Of a DNA stretch of 32,396 nucleotides, positions 23,388 to 31,751 are shown in pieces. How positions within the stretch are numbered: position 1 is the stretch's first letter; each line of letters starts with the position of its first letter. The DNA comes from an uncultured Eubacteriales bacterium (GTDB lineage Bacteria > Bacillota > Clostridia > Oscillospirales > Acutalibacteraceae): assembly GCA_900318495.1 (NCBI GenBank), contig ONLA01000041.1, positions 1-32,396 of the forward strand, in the 5' to 3' direction. The notes beneath the pieces were generated by a model. It was not told the DNA's origin. It saw nothing but the letters and a program-made list of their open reading frames with translations, and did not search any database. Position numbers and translations under genes: made by a program.

Positions 23388-23502
23388 TACTAATACCTAA
23401 TAAAAAGCAGCCAATCTTTGCGGTCTATTTTCCGCAATACTGCGTTGTCGTCCTTGCAAGGCGCCAGCCTTGCCGCGTCCTTCTTTCTATCAGGAATTAG
23501 TA
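23388..23502 (+). mobile_element. Family 1 MITE-like element, copy C
   Basis: A 115-bp copy with both ends and TA on each side. It keeps a little more right arm (CCTTCTTTCTATCAGG) than copy B. Its left end points into the SPFH gene, 33 nt from that start codon. Like copy A, it holds TTGGCT-N16-TAGTAT reading outward, a weak promoter candidate. Confidence 0.85.
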
Positions 23503-23508
23503 TTAAAC

Positions 23509-23540
23509 GGCGGAATATCACCCAACAGTGGTATTCCGCC
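23509..23540. terminator. Probable terminator after the Tim44-like gene
   Basis: GGCGGAATA (23509-23517) pairs with TATTCCGCC (23532-23540) over a 14-nt loop. The minus-strand tail GTTTAATAC is only moderately T-rich. It separates the hisS-aspS side from the SPFH operon. Confidence 0.5.
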
Positions 23541-23625
23541 TGATAATCACCTTTATTTTATAATATTTCGACAAAAAAATCAATAGTTTTAACACAATTA
23601 ACCGTGTCTTTTTATGGAATATCTA

Positions 23626-24405
23626 TTAATAAGCTTTTTTGCCGACTGTTTGCTCTTTAATATCATCAAAGCTCCAAACCCTGATGTTAGCCTCAATCAC
23701 GCCGGTTCCGCAGTGCTCGCAGAACTTTTGACCGAGGTTGCGTATCGGCGCGCCGCAATTCGGACAGTTCAGCCCGATTCCGCTGTCGCCTGCCACACCC
23801 ATTTTGCGCGCGTCCTGAACATACACAAGAGCTATGTCATAAATCGACTGGCGCTTAAACTCCTTGCTTCCCAGCGCAACCTTGCCGGCGGCGTCCTCAA
23901 GGTAGTTATAACAGCCTACCGAAGCGTTAAAAAGCACCGTTACGGTCGCGCCGTTTTTTATGTAACGCGCGATTTGGATATCGTGAATTACAGCTTCGGC
24001 AAAAACCTGGTTCAAATTCCGGCGTTCAAGGTCCTCGATTATACCTGTAACCGAATTTTTCAGGGTATCGCTGCATTCTTCCGTAAGCGCCAAAACATTT
24101 TTTGAGCTTACGGCTGTAAAGTAACTGCGCAGCACCGACTGAGCCTTGCTTTTATAAAGCTCATAATCAAACTCGGGAAAATCCCTTTGAATTTGCGGAA
24201 GGTAAATTGAGGTCATTGAACGCACCGAAACAGGCGATTCACTGACTGTCTTTTTTTGATCCTTATAGCCCTTTATAAGCGAATCGTTCCCGAACATTTC
24301 GCGCGAAAAACGGCGAATTCTTGAACGTACAGCCAAAGCTCCGGCAACCACGGCGCCGATTATTACCAAAACGGTAATCAGCGGAATAAAGCTTGTGAAA
24401 TCCAC
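23626..24405 (-). CDS. Tim44-like domain protein with C-terminal zinc ribbon
   Basis: A 259-residue protein. One N-terminal membrane span (about 8-27) precedes a Tim44-like domain: the sequence SIYLPQIQRDFPEFDYELYKSKAQ, later FAEAVIHDIQIARYI and TVTVLFNASVGCYNYLEDA, is the bacterial Tim44/Tim45 pattern of a cone-shaped lipid- or peptide-binding fold. A zinc ribbon follows (NCPNCGAPI ... KFCEHCGTG, about 210-233). The start is GTG at 24405 with AGGAG 7 nt upstream. It follows aspS by 38 nt and may share its transcript. The ribbon and membrane location link it by theme to the SPFH/TPM module downstream, though a repeat and a probable terminator lie between. Confidence 0.75.
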   Translation of the reverse strand: MDFTSFIPLITVLVIIGAVVAGALAVRSRIRRFSREMFGNDSLIKGYKDQKKTVSESPVSVRSMTSIYLPQIQRDFPEFDYELYKSKAQSVLRSYFTAVSSKNVLALTEECSDTLKNSVTGIIEDLERRNLNQVFAEAVIHDIQIARYIKNGATVTVLFNASVGCYNYLEDAAGKVALGSKEFKRQSIYDIALVYVQDARKMGVAGDSGIGLNCPNCGAPIRNLGQKFCEHCGTGVIEANIRVWSFDDIKEQTVGKKAY

Positions 24406-24443
24406 AAAATCACTCCTGTATAAATATGTATGCGTCAGCGTTA

Positions 24444-26222
24444 TTATTCTTCAGCGTTTTTTATTTGAATTCCGAGCACCTCAAGGCTTTCGCTGTCAAC
24501 CGCAGCAGGACACGACGACATAAGCTCGCTGGCGTTTTGAACCTTCGGGAACGCGGTTACATCGCGCAGGTTGTCGGCTCCGCACATAAGCATAGTTATG
24601 CGGTCAAGACCGATTCCCATTCCGCCGTGGGGCGGAGCGCCGTATTTGTAAGCTTCAACAAGGAAGCCGAACTTCGCCTCAATTTCCTCGTCGCTGAGCT
24701 TTAACGCGCGGAACATCTTTTGCTGAAGCTCATAATCGGTAATACGCATTGAACCGCTCGAAAGCTCAACGCCGTTCAAGGTGAGGTCAAACGCCTTGGC
24801 GTAAACCTTTGACGGGTCGGTGTCAAGGTACTGAATACACTCCTCCTTGGGCATAGTGAACGGATGGTGCATCGCGACCCATTCGCCGCTTTCCTCGTCC
24901 TTTTCAAAGAACGGGAAGTCAACAATCCACAAAAACGAAAATTCGTCGGGAATAATGTCAAGGCGCTTCGCTATTTTAAGACGCAGCGCGCCGAGAGTTG
25001 AAAGCACGGTGCTGTTTTTGTCGGCTACAATCAGAATAACGTCGCCTTTTTCAGCGCCGAGGCGGTCATAAACCGCCTTCAGCTCATCCTCTGTCATAAA
25101 TTTCTTAAAGGAAGCGTTCGGCTCGTCAACCCACCTTACATACGCAAGTCCCTTCGCGCCTATTCCCTTTACATATTCGGTGAGCTTGTCAATTTCCTTG
25201 CGAGTGTAAACCGAAGCCGCGTTCTTTGCCACAATCGCACGCACGGAGCCGCCGTTTTCTATTGCGCCGGTAAATACGCCGAAGCCGCAGTCCTTAACCA
25301 AATCCGAAATGTCCTGAATTTTCATACCGAAGCGGATATCAGGCTTGTCGGAGCCGTAGTTTTCAACAGCCTCCGTATAGGTCATACGCCTGAACGGAGT
25401 TTCAAGCTCCCTGCCCAAAACCTCTTTGAACAGAGTTTTAAACAAGCCCTCGTTGATTTCAAGGATGTCCTCAACGTCAACAAACGAAAGCTCCATATCA
25501 ATCTGTGTAAATTCGGGCTGGCGGTCGGCACGCAAATCCTCGTCGCGGAAGCAGCGCGCAAGCTGAATGTAGCGGTCAAAGCCCGAGAGCATCAAAAGCT
25601 GCTTGTAAATCTGCGGCGACTGGGGAAGCGCGTAAAACTTTCCGTTATGGATTCGCGAGGGCACAAGGTAATCGCGCGCGCCCTCCGGAGTTGATTTTAT
25701 CATCATCGGAGTTTCAATCTCGATAAAGCCGTTGTCAGCAAAGTAATCACGCGCGGCCTTAGCGATTTTGCTGCGCGTCATAATGTTGTTGAGCAGCGGA
25801 CGGCGGCGCAGGTCAAGATAACGGTATTTAAGGCGGAGCTCCTCGTTTGTGCCGGTATCGTCAACAATTTCAAACGGAGGAGTCTGGGCTTTTGAAAGCA
25901 CCCTGAGGTCGCTTACAAGAATTTCGATGTCGCCTGTGGGAATATCCTTGTTTTTGGCGCTTCTTTCGCACACCGTGCCCTTTGCCGCAAGCACAAACTC
26001 ACTGCGGCAGGAAAAAGCCTTGTCAAAAATTTCCTTGTCTGTTGTATCGTTAAAGGCGAGCTGTACAATGCCGGTGCGGTCACGCAAATCGATAAAGATA
26101 AGCTGACCGAGGTCGCGGCAGCGCTGAACCCAGCCGCAGACGGTAACTTCCTTTCCGACGTCGGAGATTCTAAGGTCTCCGCAATAATTTGTACGCTTTA
26201 AGCCTGTCATAAATTCTGCCAT
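24444..26222 (-). CDS. aspS: Aspartyl-tRNA synthetase
   Basis: A 592-residue bacterial-type AspRS. The N-terminal OB fold binds the anticodon (VTVCGWVQRCRDLGQLIFIDLRDR). The class II core has motif 2 (ARCFRDEDLRADRQPEFTQI) and motif 3 (GIGLDRITMLM). The bacterial GAD insertion domain lies between them. Full length and intact. Whether it also charges tRNA-Asn cannot be told from the sequence here. GAGGTAG precedes the ATG. It follows hisS by 18 nt; the hisS-aspS pair is a common arrangement in Firmicutes. Confidence 0.97.
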   Translation of the reverse strand: MAEFMTGLKRTNYCGDLRISDVGKEVTVCGWVQRCRDLGQLIFIDLRDRTGIVQLAFNDTTDKEIFDKAFSCRSEFVLAAKGTVCERSAKNKDIPTGDIEILVSDLRVLSKAQTPPFEIVDDTGTNEELRLKYRYLDLRRRPLLNNIMTRSKIAKAARDYFADNGFIEIETPMMIKSTPEGARDYLVPSRIHNGKFYALPQSPQIYKQLLMLSGFDRYIQLARCFRDEDLRADRQPEFTQIDMELSFVDVEDILEINEGLFKTLFKEVLGRELETPFRRMTYTEAVENYGSDKPDIRFGMKIQDISDLVKDCGFGVFTGAIENGGSVRAIVAKNAASVYTRKEIDKLTEYVKGIGAKGLAYVRWVDEPNASFKKFMTEDELKAVYDRLGAEKGDVILIVADKNSTVLSTLGALRLKIAKRLDIIPDEFSFLWIVDFPFFEKDEESGEWVAMHHPFTMPKEECIQYLDTDPSKVYAKAFDLTLNGVELSSGSMRITDYELQQKMFRALKLSDEEIEAKFGFLVEAYKYGAPPHGGMGIGLDRITMLMCGADNLRDVTAFPKVQNASELMSSCPAAVDSESLEVLGIQIKNAEE

Positions 26223-26240
26223 TTTATTCTACCTCATTTA

Positions 26241-27536
26241 TCAAATTTCAAACGAATTGTTGTCAACAAGCTGCAGCACCGAAAATTTGTCTGCGAAGCT
26301 TTCGTCAAGAGTCAGCTCGGTCTGATCGCCCGAATCCATATTTTTAACCTTTGCGGTATTTTGTTCAATTTCATTGTCGCCGAGCACCATCGAATATCTT
26401 GCGCCTATTTTATCGGCGTACTTCATCTGAGCGCGCAGTCCGCGTCCCACAACGTCGGTTTCCGCGATTAGTCCGCATTCTCTGACACGGCGCAGCAGCT
26501 CAAACGCCTTTACCTTTGCCGCGCCGCCCATTGTGGCGATATACAGCGCGGTTCTGTCGTTGTCCGGAATCTCGATTTTCTGCGCGTCCATTACCATAAG
26601 CAGACGCTCCATACCCATAGCGAAGCCGAGCGAAGGCATATGCTTTCCGCCAAGCTCCTCAATCAACCCGTCGTAACGTCCTCCTCCGCACACGGTGCCC
26701 TGGGCGCCGATGCAGTCGGTCACAAACTCAAACACGGTTTTTGTATAGTAATCAAGTCCTCGCACGATTGTGGGATTGACTGTATATTCAACACCTGCCG
26801 CGTCAAGGTATTTCCTGACTTCGGAAAAGTGGTTTTCGCAATCTTCGCAAAGATAGTCCAAAATTTTCGGAGCGTCCTTTGCGATTTCCTTATCCTCGGG
26901 GCTTTTGCAGTCAAGCAAACGCATAGGATTTTTTTCAAGTCTTGATAAACAGGTGCCGCAAAGCCTGTCTTTATACTGAGTGAAGTAGTCCCTGAGCGCC
27001 CGGTTATATTTTGCGCGGCATTCGGGACAGCCGATTGAGTTTATTTCGAGGTGAACCTGTGAAAGCCCGAGACGGTCAAGCACAGACTGCGCAAGACAGA
27101 TTATCTCGGCGTCAGCCGCCGGAGCCTGAGTGCCGTATTCCTCGATTCCGAACTGGTGAAACTCTCTTAATCTTCCTGCCTGCGGCTTTTCATAGCGGTA
27201 GCAGGACACAAAATAGCTTGCCTTAATCGGAAGTCCTTCGTTTTCAAGAGCGTGCTCGAGCACAGCCCTTGCCGCGCCCGCGGTTCCCTCGGGGCGAAGC
27301 GTTACGCTTTCTCCGCCCTTGGTGTCAAAGGTGTACATTTCCTTTTGTACAACGTCGGTGGTCTGACCTACGCCGCGCGCGAAAAGCTCGGTGTGCTCAA
27401 AAACCGGCGTGCGGATTTCCTTAAAGCCGTAAGCGCGCGCTTCCTCGCGCATAATATTTTCAACGAACTGCCAGCGGTAACTCTGCTTGGGCAATACATC
27501 CTCGGTTCCTTTAATTTTTCTTGTTATAAGCGCCAA
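26241..27536 (-). CDS. hisS: Histidyl-tRNA synthetase
   Basis: A 431-residue class II HisRS. Motif 1 is near EIRTPVFEHTELF, motif 2 is SCYRYEKPQAGRLREFHQFG, the histidine-binding segment is RGLDYYTKTVFEF, and motif 3 is GFAMGMERL. The insertion domain carries cysteine pairs (CPEC, CGTC, CEDC) suggesting a metal site, as in other clostridial HisRS. TTG at 27536 is preferred as start: GGAG lies about 8 nt upstream and the protein then begins MALITRKIKGTEDVLP as in relatives. A GTG at 27545 would overlap that ribosome site. It has a strong promoter and short leader, with no T-box. Confidence 0.97.
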   Translation of the reverse strand: MALITRKIKGTEDVLPKQSYRWQFVENIMREEARAYGFKEIRTPVFEHTELFARGVGQTTDVVQKEMYTFDTKGGESVTLRPEGTAGAARAVLEHALENEGLPIKASYFVSCYRYEKPQAGRLREFHQFGIEEYGTQAPAADAEIICLAQSVLDRLGLSQVHLEINSIGCPECRAKYNRALRDYFTQYKDRLCGTCLSRLEKNPMRLLDCKSPEDKEIAKDAPKILDYLCEDCENHFSEVRKYLDAAGVEYTVNPTIVRGLDYYTKTVFEFVTDCIGAQGTVCGGGRYDGLIEELGGKHMPSLGFAMGMERLLMVMDAQKIEIPDNDRTALYIATMGGAAKVKAFELLRRVRECGLIAETDVVGRGLRAQMKYADKIGARYSMVLGDNEIEQNTAKVKNMDSGDQTELTLDESFADKFSVLQLVDNNSFEI

Positions 27537-27575
27537 ATCAATCACTCCGTCTTATAATAATTTGCATACCGTATT

Positions 27576-27604
27576 ATTATACTACAAAAAACGCCGCTTT
27601 TCAA
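27576..27604 (-). promoter_or_regulatory. hisS-aspS promoter
   Basis: TTGAAA (27604-27599), 17 nt, TATAAT (27581-27576) on the minus strand. The leader of about 35 nt is too short for a T-box. Confidence 0.75.
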
Positions 27605-27640
27605 TGCGTGCGGCCAAGTTTTTTGCTTCGGATAAATATT

Positions 27641-27663
27641 GGCAACACCGCACAATTTAAGGC
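27641..27663 (+). mobile_element. Family 2 end fragment, copy 3
   Basis: GGCAACACCGCACAATTTAA is the outer end of family 2 (compare the complement of 7721-7738). The rest of the element is missing. It lies between the divergent hisS and SGNH promoters. Confidence 0.55.
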
Positions 27664-27690
27664 CCGGCAGTTTCAAATTTGCCAAAACAG

Positions 27691-27719
27691 TTGAAATATA
27701 TTGTTAAAAGTGATATAAT
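27691..27719 (+). promoter_or_regulatory. Promoter of the SGNH-MBOAT operon
   Basis: TTGAAA (27691-27696), 17 nt, TATAAT (27714-27719). The leader is about 62 nt. Confidence 0.75.
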
Positions 27720-27755
27720 CTTATCAATTTATTCGCATTACCCCAAAAACAAAAA

Positions 27756-27771
27756 GGCTTCCGAAAAAGCC
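27756..27771. other. Small hairpin in the SGNH leader
   Basis: GGCTT and AAGCC pair over a 6-nt loop. On the minus strand it is followed by TTTTTGTTTTT, so it could stop antisense transcription heading for hisS; on the plus strand it lies just before the ribosome site. Confidence 0.3.
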
Positions 27772-27787
27772 AAAGAGGTATTAATTT

Positions 27788-28810
27788 ATGAAGCGATTTT
27801 TTTCACAATCATTACAATGGCTTTCGGCGCTGATGCTGGCGGTCCTGATTTGTAACGGCGTTTTGTTTTTTTACAACCGTCCTACCGGCTTTATTAACCG
27901 CACAAAAGCCTCAACCAACACCATTTTTTATCCCGGGAGCAGTATGCTTCACGGAACCGAGGGACACGGTTTTTACACCGCCGACAGCAACGGTTACCTC
28001 AATCCCAACTTACCGATCGCCGAAAAATACGCCGTTATCGTCGGCGCGTCGCACACACAGGGCGAGGAGGTCAGCGCGGGCGAGCGCTACGCCGATGTGT
28101 TGAACAGCCGTTTGACCGACGGCTCGTCGCTTGCCGCTTATATATGCGCGCAGGACGGACTTTTCCTGCCGAAAATCATTCAAAATTTTGTTCCCGTTAC
28201 TCAGGAATTCAGCGACGCTCAGGCAATAATAATCGAAACAGGCCACACCGCTTATACCTCCGGGGAGCTTGATCAGGCGCTTAAACAAAAAGAGTTCGAT
28301 GAAAAAAATCTGGGCGCGAACATCGCTTCCCGTATGAACGGAAAAGCCAAGCTGATAATCAAGGTAAAAGAGGCGCTTCCGATTTACACAATAGCCAAAA
28401 ACCAAATTGCCGCTTACAAGGCAAAGGAAAAAACTCAGGGTGAATCCGGCGGCGATGAAATAAACCTTGACGAATACACCTCCAAAATGGACAAAGCGCT
28501 TGCCGCGATACGTTCCCAATGGAGCAAGCCGATTATAATTATGTATCATCCGGGCGTAACAATCAACCCCGACGGCACCATGACCGCCGTCGAGGAGCCT
28601 ACAGACAAAGCCTTTGAGAAGCTTTGTGAAAAAAACGGAATTGATTATATTAACACAGGTTCGGCTTTTGAAAAAGCGTACCGTGAAAGCCACACCGTTC
28701 CGTACGGATTTTCCGACACATCAATGGGCACAGGTCACTTAAACAAAGACGGCCACCGCTTAGCAGCCGATTGCTTGTACGGTAAATTAGAGGAGGTGCT
28801 TGCCCCGTGA
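27788..28810 (+). CDS. SGNH-hydrolase-like secreted protein, MBOAT partner
   Basis: A 340-residue protein with an N-terminal membrane anchor or signal (about 10-30). The extracellular SGNH-like domain has S88 in VGASHTQGEE as nucleophile block and H317 in GTGHLNKDGH as the last block. The residue three before that His, usually Asp, is Gly314, so the triad may be incomplete or use another acid. By analogy with AlgJ/AlgX, it could move acetyl groups delivered by the MBOAT protein onto a surface polymer (inference; the polymer is unknown). GAGG lies about 9 nt before the ATG. The stop overlaps the MBOAT start by GTGA, so translation is coupled. Confidence 0.82.
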   Translation: MKRFFSQSLQWLSALMLAVLICNGVLFFYNRPTGFINRTKASTNTIFYPGSSMLHGTEGHGFYTADSNGYLNPNLPIAEKYAVIVGASHTQGEEVSAGERYADVLNSRLTDGSSLAAYICAQDGLFLPKIIQNFVPVTQEFSDAQAIIIETGHTAYTSGELDQALKQKEFDEKNLGANIASRMNGKAKLIIKVKEALPIYTIAKNQIAAYKAKEKTQGESGGDEINLDEYTSKMDKALAAIRSQWSKPIIIMYHPGVTINPDGTMTAVEEPTDKAFEKLCEKNGIDYINTGSAFEKAYRESHTVPYGFSDTSMGTGHLNKDGHRLAADCLYGKLEEVLAP

Positions 28811-30219
28811 ATTTTATGACGCTCGGCTTTGTGCTGTTTATGGCGGTGCTTTTAATTGTAATGCGTTTTTGCAAAAATTTGCGCGCGCAGCACGTTATTC
28901 TTTTGATTGCAAGTTACGTTTTCTACGCGCTGGGAGACTGGCGGTTTTTGGCGCTGCTGTTCGGAGTTTCAATTTTAATGTGGGCCTTGGGCAGAGGAAT
29001 CGCCAAATTTGAAGGCACAGGAAAGGCAAAAGCGCTTTTGGCTGCCGGAGTTGCCGCGGATTTGCTTGTACTCGGCATTTTTAAATACCTTGACTTCTTC
29101 GCCGAAAATTTCAGCAGGATATTCGGTATGAGCCACGTTACTCTAAAGCTGGTGCTGCCGATAGGCATTTCCTTTTACATCTTCCAGGCAATAAGCTACC
29201 TTGCAGATGTTTATCACAAGCGCGTTGAAGCGGAAGCTTCTCCGCTGAAAATCCTTTTGTATATCGGATTCTTTCCGCAGATTGTTTCGGGACCCATCGT
29301 TAAATCAAAGGACTTTCTTCCGCAGCTTTCCGCGGCTCACGCGATAACGGCAGACAACCTTTCGCAGGGTATTCAAAAATTCGCTGTCGGACTGTTCAAA
29401 AAGGCGGTTATCGCCGACAGACTCGGCGTTGCGGTTGACGCGGTTTTTTCCGCTCCGGCGGCATATGACAGCATAAGCATAGTAATGGCGGTTCTTTCAT
29501 ATACTATTGAGCTGTACTGCGATTTTTCGGGCTATTCCGATATGGCTATAGGCGTGGCGAAAATGCTGGGCTTTGATTTGGGCGTCAACTTCAATTTGCC
29601 GTTCCTTGCCAAAAACCCCTCGGATTTTTGGAGAAGATGGCACATCAGCCTTTCGTCGTGGTTCCGCGACTATGTATACATTCCCTTAGGCGGAAACCGC
29701 AAGGGCAGAATCAGAACATATTTAAATCTGTTCATCACAATGCTGTTAAGCGGACTGTGGCACGGTGCAAGCTGGACATTTGTAATCTGGGGTGTTTGCT
29801 GGGCAATAGCCTCTGTGCTCCACAAGCTGTTTACGGACATCCGCAAGCGTTTTCAGCTTCAAACACACGGCGCGGCCGCTAAAATAACAGGTATTATTTC
29901 AACATTAATAACATTTGCGGTAGCTATATTTTTGTTCACCGTGTTCCGCGCGGACAGCCTTTCCACCGCAGGCGTTATATTTGAGCGAATGTTCACAGGA
30001 GCAGGCGGTATTCACTACATTTCGGTATACGCGGTAATATTCGTTATTCTTCTGTTCGCGGTTAACCTTATAGCGGCGCTGTTCAACAAGAGCAACGATT
30101 TGTTCCGCCCGCTGAATCTTGCCAAATGGCGCTGTAAGCTGGTGTTCTGCCTTTTCGTTGTTTTCACATTCTGCTTTGCTTATATCGGCAACACAGCTTT
30201 TATTTACGCGCAGTTTTAA
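28807..30219 (+). CDS. MBOAT-family membrane O-acyltransferase (AlgI/DltB-like)
   Basis: A 470-residue polytopic protein with about eleven hydrophobic segments. The AlgI/DltB hallmark regions are present: FFPQIVSGPIVKSKDFLPQL, LYCDFSGYSDMAIG, FWRRWHISLSSWFRDYVYIP with H279, and LSGLWHGASWTFVIWG with the invariant H319. It would pass an acyl group, usually acetyl, across the membrane for transfer to a cell-surface polymer. It is not placed in a dlt operon, so AlgI-type polysaccharide acetylation with the upstream SGNH partner is more likely than teichoic acid D-alanylation. The start is GTG at 28807 with AGGAGG 10 nt upstream. Confidence 0.93.
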   Translation: MNFMTLGFVLFMAVLLIVMRFCKNLRAQHVILLIASYVFYALGDWRFLALLFGVSILMWALGRGIAKFEGTGKAKALLAAGVAADLLVLGIFKYLDFFAENFSRIFGMSHVTLKLVLPIGISFYIFQAISYLADVYHKRVEAEASPLKILLYIGFFPQIVSGPIVKSKDFLPQLSAAHAITADNLSQGIQKFAVGLFKKAVIADRLGVAVDAVFSAPAAYDSISIVMAVLSYTIELYCDFSGYSDMAIGVAKMLGFDLGVNFNLPFLAKNPSDFWRRWHISLSSWFRDYVYIPLGGNRKGRIRTYLNLFITMLLSGLWHGASWTFVIWGVCWAIASVLHKLFTDIRKRFQLQTHGAAAKITGIISTLITFAVAIFLFTVFRADSLSTAGVIFERMFTGAGGIHYISVYAVIFVILLFAVNLIAALFNKSNDLFRPLNLAKWRCKLVFCLFVVFTFCFAYIGNTAFIYAQF

Positions 30220-30238
30220 TACTAATACCTAATAAAAA
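30220..30238 (+). mobile_element. Family 1 end fragment, copy E
   Basis: TACTAATACCTAATAAAAA directly after the MBOAT stop codon equals the left end of family 1; nothing more of the element remains. Confidence 0.6.
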
Positions 30239-30251
30239 CCACAAAACACAA

Positions 30252-30290
30252 AAGCGCCAAGCGGTTCAAAATCCGCCCGGCGCTTATTTT
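30252..30290. terminator. Bidirectional terminator after MBOAT
   Basis: AAGCGCC (30252-30258) pairs with GGCGCTT (30279-30285), with inner GCGG/CCGC pairing, followed by ATTTTTTC. On the minus strand it is followed by TTGTGTTTTG, so it can also serve the convergent gene. Confidence 0.85.
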
Positions 30291-30345
30291 TTCGCGTTTA
30301 AATTTAATACTATTCTCAAATGAAACCCGGAGGAAGTACCTCACC

Positions 30346-31632
30346 CTAAAACTCGTCCATCAATCTTTTAACTGTTTTTCCGTCGGCGCTTACATATTTC
30401 AAGGCAAAGCCGTTGCGGCAAAGGTAAACTCCGCTTTCATCAAGAATATAAATATCATCGGAACAATCTATATCCCTGTAAATCATTTCCGGCTGTCCGC
30501 CGCCCTTTACCGCGTATAATCCTTTTTTACCGTTATGGTCTGAATACACAGCAAAATAGAACTTGTCGCCGTAAGCGTTTATATTTCCCAAATCAGCTCC
30601 AACCAAATACACTTCGCTCGATTCATAAATCAAATCAAGCTCACCGGTTTTAACGGAGTAGCGGTAAATCAGGGGAATGTTAATATACTCCAAATCTTGA
30701 AGCATAGCGTCATCCTCCTTTTCCATATCGTACCACTTGTTTTTGTCGTCATGGCGGATTAGCTTAAAATATATATAATCGTCTACCGGCATTATTTGCG
30801 CGATTGTTACAAGGCTTTTTTCGTTAACAAGTCCGCTCAAAAAATCCAGGCTGAGCTTTTCCTCGGTTTTTCCGCTCAGCAGATTGTACTTATAAAGCGA
30901 CTTTCCTTTTAGGCTTCCCGGTTTTTCTTCCACACTTTCGAATTCTTCCGTAATTAAGTCGGCGTCGGAATAATAGTAGTAATTCTTATAGAATCCTATA
31001 TTATAACAGCTTGTATCATCAATCAAATTCTTCGGTGCCGCTTTTTTATATCCGTTTTCGGTCAAACGGTACAAGCCCTCATACTGAGTTTCATCGTATA
31101 CCGGGTACTCATAATCTTCGCTGTAATTATTCTCAAGTTTTGAATCATCTTTTTTAACGGTGTAATAATAAAGCTCACCGCCGGTCGTAAAATAATTGTC
31201 GGGAGCCTCACCTTTTGGGCAGTCAAGCTTAAACGCAGGCTCGCCTGTTATCAGTTCGCTGATATAATATTCACCGTTTTTCGAAATCAGGTCGCCAAGC
31301 AGTTCTCCGCGATAGGCATATCTAAAAACCGGAACATCAGGGTGTATCGAAGGCGGAGCCGCATACTTCCGGCGCGAGCCTTCCTTTGAATACTCGTAAA
31401 TTCCCGACAGCAAAAACTTGTTGTACGCGCGGTAATAAACCTTTCCGTCTGTTCCCAGTAAATCACCATATACTCCGTTTCTTTCCGTATTATCAACATA
31501 AGGCTTGGGAGTGTAATTTACCGAACCGGGATGCAGGAAAAACTTAACCGCGCAAAGAACAGCGCAAACAACTGCCGCAAGCGAAAGAACAACCGCAGCG
31601 GCTAATATAACAACACGCTTTTTTCTTTTCAT
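30346..31632 (-). CDS. Membrane-anchored beta-propeller-like protein
   Basis: A 428-residue protein with a basic start (MKRKKR), one membrane span (about 8-32) and a large outer domain. The domain is rich in Tyr and has recurring strand units in which short hydrophobic strands alternate with Lys/Asp/Gly turns (DGKVYYRAYN, GELYYYTVK, DDYIYFKLIR, GDKFYFAVYS, KGLYAVKGGG). This resembles DUF5050-type propellers that read out repeated 'value' blades. No catalytic site is recognised. A good promoter lies upstream. It is transcribed alone toward the shared terminator. Confidence 0.75.
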   Translation of the reverse strand: MKRKKRVVILAAAVVLSLAAVVCAVLCAVKFFLHPGSVNYTPKPYVDNTERNGVYGDLLGTDGKVYYRAYNKFLLSGIYEYSKEGSRRKYAAPPSIHPDVPVFRYAYRGELLGDLISKNGEYYISELITGEPAFKLDCPKGEAPDNYFTTGGELYYYTVKKDDSKLENNYSEDYEYPVYDETQYEGLYRLTENGYKKAAPKNLIDDTSCYNIGFYKNYYYYSDADLITEEFESVEEKPGSLKGKSLYKYNLLSGKTEEKLSLDFLSGLVNEKSLVTIAQIMPVDDYIYFKLIRHDDKNKWYDMEKEDDAMLQDLEYINIPLIYRYSVKTGELDLIYESSEVYLVGADLGNINAYGDKFYFAVYSDHNGKKGLYAVKGGGQPEMIYRDIDCSDDIYILDESGVYLCRNGFALKYVSADGKTVKRLMDEF

Positions 31633-31672
31633 ATTATCATCGCCTTAACATTGCATTAGATGAATTGGTTTA

Positions 31673-31701
31673 ATTATACCACACTCATTGGCATAATGCA
31701 A
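31673..31701 (-). promoter_or_regulatory. Promoter of the propeller-like protein gene
   Basis: TTGCAT (31701-31696), 17 nt, TATAAT (31678-31673) on the minus strand, about 35 nt before the ATG. Confidence 0.65.
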
Positions 31702-31751
31702 TAGTACAATTATGAAAAATAACAACAGTGTAATCTGTCGCTTGTGTTTAC

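Noticed and set aside
27537-27660. T-box riboswitch upstream of hisS
   Set aside because: The promoter lies only about 35 nt from the ribosome site, so there is no space for a T-box leader, and no T-box sequence is visible.
28010-28693. A 227-residue minus-strand frame inside the SGNH gene
   Set aside because: It is opposite a gene with SGNH motifs, a promoter and a coupled partner; no ribosome site.
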